Positions 55,370-64,000 of a DNA stretch of 64,000 bases are shown in pieces. The position numbers and the translations under genes were made by a program. Below the pieces are notes generated by a model. The model was not told the origin of the DNA. It made no database searches and was given only the letters and a program-made list of their open reading frames with translations. The stretch is from Pyxicephalus adspersus (Eukaryota > Chordata > Amphibia > Anura > Pyxicephalidae). The stretch spans positions 28,094,399 to 28,158,398 of the forward strand of contig NC_092859.1 of the NCBI RefSeq assembly GCF_032062135.1. The letters are read 5' to 3'. Positions within the stretch are counted from its first letter, which is position 1. Each line of letters begins with the position of its first letter.

Positions 55370-56790
55370 TTAATCATTTTTTATTAGGCATTTTCAATAT
55401 ACAGAGTACAGAAGGAGTGGGTGAGGCCTCCGCCATGGCTGTTTCCCATTACAAGATGGCAATTAGAATTTTGTTCAATTAAATCAATCCAAGAGTGACC
55501 TCAACTGAGGAGACTGGCTAAACAGTATCCAAATATTCCACATATCTACATGTTGCTCACTATGATTGTCCTGTCCAAGTCCAAGTATTCCTCATATCTT
55601 GGTGTTGCTTGCTATGATTGTCCTCCTCAGCCACCAACCTCTCCTTATACTGGATATACTCTAGCTCCTGAAGCCATTTTTATAAAGCAGGAGAATTAGG
55701 AAAATGCCAGTGTCTTGGGATAACATTTCTAGCTGCAGTCAGAGGACACTCTTCTTTGTGGCTTTAACAGAACCTGGAATCATAACAGTAAAGCAACAGT
55801 TAGTTCATTAGGAGTTGATGTGCCAGCATATGCATTATCCACAGCCAGAACTTTGTACCAACATTTCTGAATAACTGGACATTTCCACCAGATATTCTGC
55901 ATAGTGCTTCTGTAGGTTAAGCATCACCATCACATATTTGAATTTTGGTCAGAACTTCTAAATAAATCCACTGGGCATCGGTAACAACATGATACTACTT
56001 TATAGCTTCTATCCTGAGCTGTGCATTTCTGCATTTGATAAAATGTGACAACTGTAGCAACTTTTACCATTCCTCCCAAGTAAAAGAGTGGCCTAATTCC
56101 CTGTCCCGCTGTCTATCAAACAAAGGAGGTGTAGAGTAGTTTTCCCCTAAAGAATTTTATATAATCTGTCTGTAGTGAAACCCAGACATAGATTTGAGAC
56201 ATAATCCCTATAAAATGGTTAAGGAGGGTAAGCGACCATGAATGAGAATCTTCCCAATTTGAATTTGGAATTTGGGATTATCAAACAAAGGGGTAAAGGT
56301 GCCTAGCAAAGTAGATATAGAAGTGGTCCGTATAAGGTGGTTCCACGTTTCCAAAAGGGCTTTAGTAGTAGAAGGGAGTCCTAAACACCATTATCATTTC
56401 CAGCTTGGCTGATCCAGGGGATTGATCTCAGATCTAATGGAAAAAAAGAATACTCCATGGTAGCCCAACTATTGTTTCTTTGTTATGGAACCAGTCTAGC
56501 AATCTAGTTTAGAGAGAAGCCTGATAGTAAAGTGTAATATCAGGAACTCCAGTTCCCCCAGCAGCCTCAGTTCTAATAATAATAATATGAAATTATGTTG
56601 ATGTTTAGAGCCCCAAATAAATTTCCAGAAGCATTAAAATTTTTGAAAATATTTAGATGGTAAAAATACAGGTATAGTTTGAAAGAGATATAAAAGTCAG
56701 GGCAGATCAAAATTTTTCAAATTGACATAATATCAGGAAGATTTGAAATCCTCCTATGGGAACAGCTACGAACGAGAGGGGTAGAACTTA
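55370..56790 (-). pseudogene. L1/Tx1-like LINE ORF2 C-terminal relic, 5'-truncated
   Basis: On the minus strand, broken frames give the family's C-terminal blocks: VPDITLYYQASL then DWFHNKE near 56550-56450, IWWKCPVIQKCWYKVL near 55900-55840 (the L1 WWxCP...FW block) and ARNVIPRHWHFPNSP ... LEYIQYKERL near 55740-55630. Stops and frame shifts are frequent. The endonuclease and reverse transcriptase domains are missing, and the right border near 56790 is approximate. An adenine/thymine-rich end at 55360-55390 fits the 3' end. Confidence 0.65.
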
Positions 56791-57983
56791 TTTTGACTAA
56801 TAAAATGTTTTGGCTTTAAACACTTTTTAATTTTCTGGTCCATTCTTCCCTTACCTTCTTGCCTATTTAACAGTGGTGCTGTGTAATTGTGTTAGCAACC
56901 AGAAAGTGTCAAAGATATTTCCACTGGCTCACTTCATCCAAACCAGGCCAATGAAGATCGGCAAATCCTCCCAAACCAGAATCTGAATAAAAGATGGAAG
57001 CCTGGACACGGTGTGCCACATAAGATTATGACATACACATTTAGAAAGTATGAAACAGGTGCGCCTAACACAAGAGCCCAAAAAAATGTTCTCTTCTTTC
57101 TCAGGCAAACAGTAAACCTGTGTGTTTCATCTTTGTATATCACTGTCTGGCCTGAGTGTCTAATAATATTTCTTATCTTATTTTTATGTCTAAAAAGAGA
57201 AAACTAACAAGCAGCAAGGGTGAGTTGTTCGTTGTCACTGAGCTGAATATGGCAGTGCAACAGCCAGTGATCTGTAGAGCATTCCAAATTAACCCTGTAA
57301 TTATATGCTGCCCAAGAGAGCAGACCCCCGGGCGAGCTGTGAACTTTGGCCAGATACTAATTTGTATGGCAGAAGAGTTGACATGTAACCAGGAGACAAA
57401 ATGGATCCGCATTCCGCTAGACCTGTCACCTGCCTGCTAGTAGCATCCGGTTAATGACTCCTCTAACAAGACTCAATTATTAATAGTGCTGACACCACAC
57501 TTCGTTATGAGGAGTAGGTGTAATGTCATGTCAAGTTTATGATGATGGTGGTAATAAAGTTATAAGGGTTGTCAAGGAAGTTATAAGGGATGGACATGAT
57601 ACTAAAAGAACACAATAAAAAAATGTCATTCTTAAAGGAAATTTGTGCTGAGAGAAATTTATAGTCCTGCGTTCATGAGGCTTCCAAAGCATTGAACATG
57701 TTTAGGTCACGCTGAAATCAGCCACTGGTATGGTATATCAATTCAGCATGCCTTAAAGCCATGCTCTAGGTAGGTCAAGTGTAATATAGGTCTGCATGGA
57801 TTAATGTGTATCTCTTTAGGCATCTCTAGGAAAAATGGGCAAAAGCTTAGATTAGTGGGTGTTAGAAGCAGCTCAAGAAGCCAATCAGTTTGTATGCTCA
57901 CAAGGAGCACACTTATAGGGGAATGGAGAAGGGCTTATCACTGTGAGTCCTTGTCCATTCAGAGACTGGGGGTTGGTCTGTAA
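56791..57983. other. Intergenic DNA; candidate regulatory block at 57210-57500
   Basis: The block has no repeats and contains CpGs and ATTA cores, unlike its surroundings. No gene recognised. Confidence 0.35.
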
Positions 57984-58309
57984 AAGGGTCCCCAAACTTT
58001 TTGGTTGAGGGGTTGGTCAATAGCTTTCCTGACCTTAAGGGCCATTTTCTTGTAGACCAATGTATTGCAAATAAAACAACTATCCAATCAGAAAACCATT
58101 TTTTGTGAGCCAGCCAGTCACATGGCTTTTGGGAGATTTCTGATTTAGTGGAAAAATACTAGTCTTTAATGTTCTGGTATTTTTACATAACTGTCCTGTC
58201 ACCTCAACCAGGGGCCAGACAGCACTGACAACATTACAATGCTGCTGAGCTGGATTAAAGGGCCTGGCTGTCTGAATCCGGCCCATGGGCCAAAATTTGC
58301 GGGTTCCTG
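57984..58309. mobile_element. Old hAT MITE, 326 bp
   Basis: The left end AAGGGTCCCCAAACTTTTTG and the right end (reverse complement CAGGAACCCGCAAATTTTGG) are diverged inverted repeats. The flanks GTCTGTAA (57976-57983) and GTCTATGA (58310-58317) match at 6 of 8. Subterminal GGCCATTTT and GGCCCATGGGCC motifs fit the same group as 35610-36278. Confidence 0.65.
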
Positions 58310-58317
58310 GTCTATGA

Positions 58318-61300
58318 ATTCCTGGGCTCAAGGTAAGTAGGGTAAAGGCAGCTGGCTCTTAGTCAATCAAGAAGACTGAGGTCATCTTGTGGTAGAAATA
58401 AGTACTGCAAGAGACAGCCCTGGATGACAGGTGAGTATATAGGAAAAAACTGCATTATTTTACCTTTCATTCTTGGACTGGAGTTGTGCTTTGAATATGT
58501 ATTTTCTGAAAACATGGAACAGAAAAGGATGAAATTCAAATTCTTCTTCATAACATCAGTTTTCTTATTTTTTTACTTACTGTTCAAAAGTTATGCTTTT
58601 CCAGCTTGTAGAAACTGTCTTAAAATAAACCGAGATCCATAATCTAAAGACGATGACAAATTAGTGCTAAATCTCTGAACTAATTAGGTGAGCTTAGCCT
58701 ATGGATTTTGCCGCCTTTTGGAAAAAAGGTCTGAAAGTGACATGGTTCTGCTTTGTGGCATAGTTCTTTGATGTACGACGTGCTTTGCACTCCAATAATC
58801 TCCTTACTAGGAACTATTCATCTGTATAAAACAGCACCTGTTAAATGGGACCTTGTCTCCTAGGTCTTTCTGCGAATTTGTTACTTTTCATTTAGTGACA
58901 TTTATTATTTGTTTTTTTATCTAACATATATTAATCTGTGGGCAGATTTATGTAAAAATTGTAAATCATTACAGCTGAACTCCAAAAAATAAACAAAAAT
59001 ATGGAGACCATCACAGTTAAAGCCCTTTACATCAGGATGCTAATGACTGCCTTTGCTTGTTACCTGTATTGCTCTTAAAAAAAGAATATTTTTAATGACT
59101 TTATATGGCTGGAATTATGTATTTTTTAATGTATTATATGCAGCCTTTTTTTTTCCTAGGGGTTTATCTTTCACAGTTGGATTGATCCAAAAATAAATAT
59201 CTCATCTCCAGAACCAAAGAAATGGAAAGTTTCTTTCTCACACAGATCGAAAACTTCCTAAAGAAGATAATTAGCTAGCAAAGCTTTTCTTAAGTCCCCG
59301 CTGAGGGATCTGTAACATAATCAGTGCCGCAGCAACGACGAAAGGAGTGCGCAGAAGAATTAATCAGGTAGAAGTGTAAAAACCCACCTCTGCTCCGCGA
59401 CACCACCGACAAAAATATAAAACACCAAAAAAAAAATGACATTTTCTTCCAGTCGTTGGATCTAGGCTACCAGGGAAAACACTTTTTTTTCCTGATTGTT
59501 AAATAGAACGGGGATTAATCTCAGGAGAGTGCATGGAGTTGTTATAAATAGCAAATTTACCTCCTAACAAGGGAAAGCATCTTCATGAATAAATTATTGA
59601 TTGTCAGATGAAGGATCAGAATGATGGATTAGTGTAGCATATAGGTTTAACCCTTGCTTACCTCATTCCTGAAATTTGTGGAACGATGGAGCAAATATTT
59701 TCTAATCCTTAAAATCCATTATCCTGAAAAAGAAAAAGTTCTTTAATATGAAGAAAATAACAAAAAACTAACAGAAACTTGGAAATAATAACAAGTATCA
59801 TCTGTCTATATTAGGTGACATGAATTGGCAGTACAGAGGATTAGCACTGAAATAGCTTTAAGGACCATTGAGTGAGTGGGTATGAATGTAAAACTGACAT
59901 GTCACAATATATAGTAACAGTATGATTAGGAAAGTCATCACTTTCATCATAAAAAAACATCCATGAACCCTAGTTCAGTGTCCTTACCTAGGTTGAAATT
60001 ATAAATCTGCTGAAGGCAGGAAGAAGCATTTTCTCTCCCCTATGAATTAGAATGCAGCATTAAAATTTTGTAGCAAGGTGAGATAGCCAAGAACTGCACT
60101 GGCACTAGGATTTAAAAATATGCTGATCTGACATTTCAGTTCAGAACGTAAAAGATGGTAGTAGATGCTGAAACTAGATGATTCTTGTACAATGATGGTG
60201 CCATCCTTCTGGGGAGAAAAGCAGATAAAGATATTGTCAGGTGGAAATGTATGATCTGTAAAGCGCTAATAAAAACCTAAAGTTAAGAAACTAAACATTA
60301 AAGTGTAACAGAACATAAGCATGCTGGTCCCCTACATATTTGAGCTGGCTTCTTGCTGCAGCATATAAAAGGGCCTCCTGATTTGACTGAACTGTCCAAT
60401 GAAGGAACATCGCTATTTTAAAGAAACTGATTCAGGCCTTACAAAAGACCTTTAAGAATCTGCATCAGGAAATGTTTTTGGTGAATGTAAGTATTCACTA
60501 CTTTATTAATAGACCCCTAAATGTTGAAATAGGAAAACATAGCCCTGGCATTCCTTTACTCTGTAGACCACATTCAAGGTACTGCATTAAAACACAAAGA
60601 GAAAAAGGATTTGTTGGTACATTATGCACAAAAAATATGCCCTGAATGCCCTCAGTATTGACCAAAAGCAAGCTTGAGTTTTTTTGGCAGTGATAGATTA
60701 TAAAATATATTTGGCAGATGTAAGTGAACTAATATATTATGGTAATAACATTAAAGATTGTACAAAAATTGCACATCACTACTAATATAAATATTTAGAT
60801 AGGACAATTAAAAAAGACTAACAAAAAACAAACTATTTAGCTGGGATTGTGCTTTAAGTCCAAATAATGTCATGAGATTGGAGTAAAAATCAGAGTTCCA
60901 ATAAAGCTTGGGCATTGAGTTTTCAGCCAATGCTTGGAAATGGCATTCTTGCTCATTTTTTTGTTGTCTAACTAAAAACATAGTTTCATCGATGTCCATC
61001 TTGGCTTACAAATAGGTCAGTCTGAATCTGTGCAGCAGCATGGGACACCAGGAGAGAGCCATTGCAAAATGTGAATGAGCACTCTACCTACAGTACAGCA
61101 GTCTTCTTCTCATCTTAGGTTTTCAGTTGGATGAATTTTCCACCAAAAAATACTGACTATACAAACAGTTTTGGCTGCACCTGTGAGTTTTCTGGCGTCT
61201 CCACTTGCTAATGATTTAAAAAAATTCCATCTGTGAGAAACAAATATTTTTTGTACCAAGAGGATTGATCAATGTATATGATCCAATCTCAGTTTAGATA

Positions 61301-61784
61301 TGTTGTTCATGCTCTTACACTCTTGCAAAAGCAGTGGTGACTGTGAAACGCGTCAGCTAAAAGAGTAGAAGTATACATTGAGTGAAATACAGCATCTGTG
61401 GAATTCCAGAATTACTGTTCCGTTGAACATTTTTTTAAGTAATATTGTGTTTTCTGTAATCAATAATCAATTTTGTATAAATGTGTTTTTTAACCTTAAT
61501 AAAATGATAATGAGATTATTTTAATATAATTCCTGCAAATCCCTTTTTCTTTAGGTCACTTGGTATCAAGTTACTTATATACGGTAAATGTCTGTGTGTG
61601 TGTGGTATTGATATTTGAGACTGGGGCTTTTCCAAAAGTTCCATAAAGTGTTAGAAAAAACAAGCTTTGTTATGCTTACAAATAGGATGAGAGAATACTG
61701 CCTTCCAAATGAATTTGTTTTTTGAAAATTGTGAACAGACCTCAATACCAAGAGAACAATTGCAGCATTGCACTAAAGTCTGAA
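58318..61784. other. Intergenic DNA; regulatory candidate, foldback half-copy and hammerhead-like motif
   Basis: The stretch 59160-59720 is repeat-free with CpGs and ATTA cores. A half-copy of the short foldback family lies at 60472-60525, and the dispersed repeat shared with 27285 at about 60192-60242. A degraded hammerhead-like motif lies at 61312-61367. No gene recognised. Confidence 0.45.
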
Positions 61785-62170
61785 TATAATTATGATTATT
61801 ATTAATATTATTATCTGTATATTAAACAGGGATTGCAGATGACAGACAGATTTAAACAATGACACAGGAAGAAGAGTAGTCCCTGTCCATAGGAGCTTAC
61901 AATCCAAGGGGGGGGGGAGGCACACAATAGGAGGGGGGATATGGAATGGTGGGTAAGTAGTGAGGGTTTGGGAGACAAAAGAAAACAGGTAGGCAAGTTT
62001 AAAAAGAAGGATTTTAAGGGCTCTTTTAAATGTGGAGAAAGGAGGAGCAAGCCAAATAGGAGGAAGGAGTACCAGAGAGTTGGGGCAGCCCTAGAAAAGT
62101 CTTGGAGCCGTGCAAAAGATGAGGTTACGAGTAAGGAAGTCATTAGTAGGTAATGGGGGAGCAATAGGTG
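61785..62170 (-). repeat. L2-like LINE 3' end, copy F
   Basis: The minus-strand frame at 62164-61811 contains RAAPTLWYSFL and KPSLLTHHS, the C-terminal part of the same ORF2 as copy C, followed by the tail and an (ATT)n end. The first start-to-stop frame is 117 codons, but it is only the end of a truncated element. Confidence 0.78.
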
Positions 62171-63604
62171 TGGCTAGGGGTGTGAGAAACATTTGGCACA
62201 ACTACCTGATATATGTAAAAAAATGAAAATCGTGAAAAAAATGTAATATTTGCTTTTCCAAATAAATGTAAACAAAATGTGTTTTTAGTACTAAATAAGG
62301 AAAAAATATCCTAAATATATTGCCATAGACTTGCTTAAAGTCATTTTGTGTTGGAGGCGTTAAGTCGCTATAAACGGGTTGCCATGGAAACCAATACATG
62401 CTTCCTATCCTGGTTACTGAAAGATTAATGAGAAGCAGACCCGACACATCAGCTGTGCCTGAATAGCGGAGTGTTTTGCAGCTTCCTCAATGAAGCGGGC
62501 CTGAAAACACCATTCACGAGTAAAAGAGTACCTGTCACCCAAACAATGTGCAGGCAGACATTTGTAACATTGAAGCCAATGCTTAGCCGGTCAGCCATAA
62601 ACAATACAGGGGAGTACACATAATGATATTATCCTAATCATTTGCCATGATGATTGTTTTAATAAAATGATCACCATATCTTTATTAATTTATTATTTTG
62701 ATCTACCAGTCTCGGTTTACAATAAAAACGGGCAACACATGAAAATGAATTTGATCAATTTATTACTTTCGTTGTTAAGTGACTGTTTTGTGAGTGAAAG
62801 ATGTATCTTTAAGCAATCATTTATGTGTATTGCCAGAATAAAGCACAAGGATTATTATTCACCACAAAATAAGGAGTTCACAGAGACCCAACAAGGCATG
62901 TCTGGGACTTATGGTTCACCAGAACAGGCCTAATATGTTTTCCAGGCTTTCCTGAGGCCTAGGGGACTAGTTCTTGGTCTCAAAATGCTTCCCATGACGA
63001 TCCAGCTACAAAACAGCCAACTACTACGTTTTACAGAATGGTATTTTGAAAATATAAGGATTATTTGAAAATAGGTTTCAGAATACATCTAAGAGTTCAA
63101 TGATGGGCCACTCTACTAGCCTTATCTGAGTTGTATGACACCTGGAGATAGAAAACTCCAACTTTTACAATGTGTGTTGTAAACTAGAGGGTCTGGAAGG
63201 ATGCTGGTTGTCAGCTCAAGACATATCTGAAAAGGGGGAATTTTCTGACCCTGGTTTGTTTTAAAACAAATATATTTTAAAAGAAGACAATTTTATATTT
63301 AAAGGGGAGATCAGGAATTAATGTTATCCCCAATATCACGATATATCTATATCAGTAGAGGGCTCTACCATTCTTTGCTTTGTTCAGCATCCAGATAGCT
63401 GTTTAGTAAAACAAATATAAGTTTACTTAAATTGCAGCACCCCCCCCCCCCTCATTGTTTGCTGCGTTACTTAGATACAGTCTAAAGTTGTCCCTACAGT
63501 ACTTTCTTTTCCCCACAAAATGTCCTCGGTCTTCTCAATTAACTAACAGGCAGCAAAATTCAACCTCCTCTGAGCCTAGGCTATCATGGCCCTGGCTCCA
63601 GATC
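62171..63604. other. Intergenic DNA
   Basis: No gene seen. A C12 run lies at 63440-63451. The part 62340-62660 is free of recognised repeats and may be conserved, with weak evidence. Confidence 0.4.
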
Positions 63605-63720
63605 AGCCATTCTCAACCTGGATTCAATAGAACTCTGAGGTTCCTCCAGATGTTGCTAAGGGGGTTCTAAAACTGCGGCTGACTGACCATTGATGGCATC
63701 TACATAATCCTGGGGCCAAC
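63605..63720 (+). repeat. Fragment of the TTTCTCAACC hAT-like family
   Basis: ATTCTCAACCTGGATTC, GAACTCTGAGGTTCC and GTTGCTAAGGGG align in order with the reverse complement of 14115-14430. Confidence 0.5.
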
Positions 63721-63802
63721 ACAGCTGTGCGACTATATCGATGTTTTTAGTTGTCCATAAATGTGAAAACAAAGAGCGCAAAGAGAAGGCAAAGAAAGAG
63801 GT

Positions 63803-63981
63803 TGTCAAACTATGAATGTATTGATATATATTAACTCCATATATAACAAAATCATAAACATACATAGTCCACAAACATATTATTAAAGCGTAAAAAACAA
63901 GTTGTGTTTGTCTTGCCTATGTACATGTATGATTTTATTATATATGGAGTTAATATATATCAATACATTCATAGTTTGACA
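63803..63981. repeat. Long inverted repeat, 64-bp arms
   Basis: The arm 63803-63866 (GTCAAACTATGAATG, TATATTAACTCCATATATAA) pairs with 63918-63981 with only a few mismatches across a loop of about 51 bases. It is probably part of a small foldback transposon; the window ends 19 bases later, so outer ends cannot be judged. Confidence 0.8.
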
Positions 63982-64000
63982 TAATACTTTTGAGCCTGGA

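Overview
The window looks like nuclear DNA of an anuran amphibian, probably a ranoid frog. It is AT-rich and dense with microsatellites, many small palindromic DNA transposons, and decayed L2/CR1-like, L1/Tx1-like and hAT elements, all typical of frog intergenic DNA. The species assignment is an inference from repeat content and the one recognisable gene. There are no operons, phage genes or CRISPR arrays.

One host protein gene is supported: a paired-like homeobox gene on the + strand at 10356-19891, which I identify as ISX (intestine-specific homeobox). It has five coding exons (10356-10551, 14540-14740, 17018-17169, 19305-19421, 19652-19891) with GT/AG junctions and matching phases (1, 1, 0, 0), giving an uninterrupted 301-residue reading frame. 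The homeodomain is split at positions 46/47 by an intron, as usual in paired-class genes. An N-terminal octapeptide-like motif (HSIEEIL) and a TATA-like box about 100 bases before the start codon support the model. Exon 2 is unusual: it is cysteine-rich, weakly recognisable, and symmetric in phase, so it could be skipped in frame.

Layout: 1-10250 is upstream intergenic DNA with a 5'-truncated L2-like LINE (1966-3260), a foldback MITE (5076-5285), a hAT-type palindromic element (5826-6539) and a short foldback element (8999-9116). 10356-19891 is ISX. Its introns carry a hAT MITE with target duplication (13746-14106) and three L2 3' tails, two forward and one inverted, in intron 3. 20142-64000 looks like a gene desert. 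It holds a Harbinger-like MITE (26643-26973), several hAT MITEs with 8-bp duplications (28811-28967, 35610-36278, 57984-58309), a broken hAT transposase gene (31390-33115), two copies of a GC-rich hairpin element (40797 and 50945), a tRNA-derived SINE (52665-52975), a GATA microsatellite (53340-53542), an L1/Tx1-like ORF2 relic (55370-56790) and a large inverted repeat at the right edge (63803-63981).

No undescribed multi-gene system was found. The most interesting items are two hammerhead-ribozyme-like motifs (43460-43500 and 61312-61367), the Cys-rich symmetric exon of ISX, the inverted L2 pair next to ISX exon 4, MITE arms carrying consensus 5' splice sites, and several repeat-free, motif-rich blocks around ISX that could be conserved enhancers.
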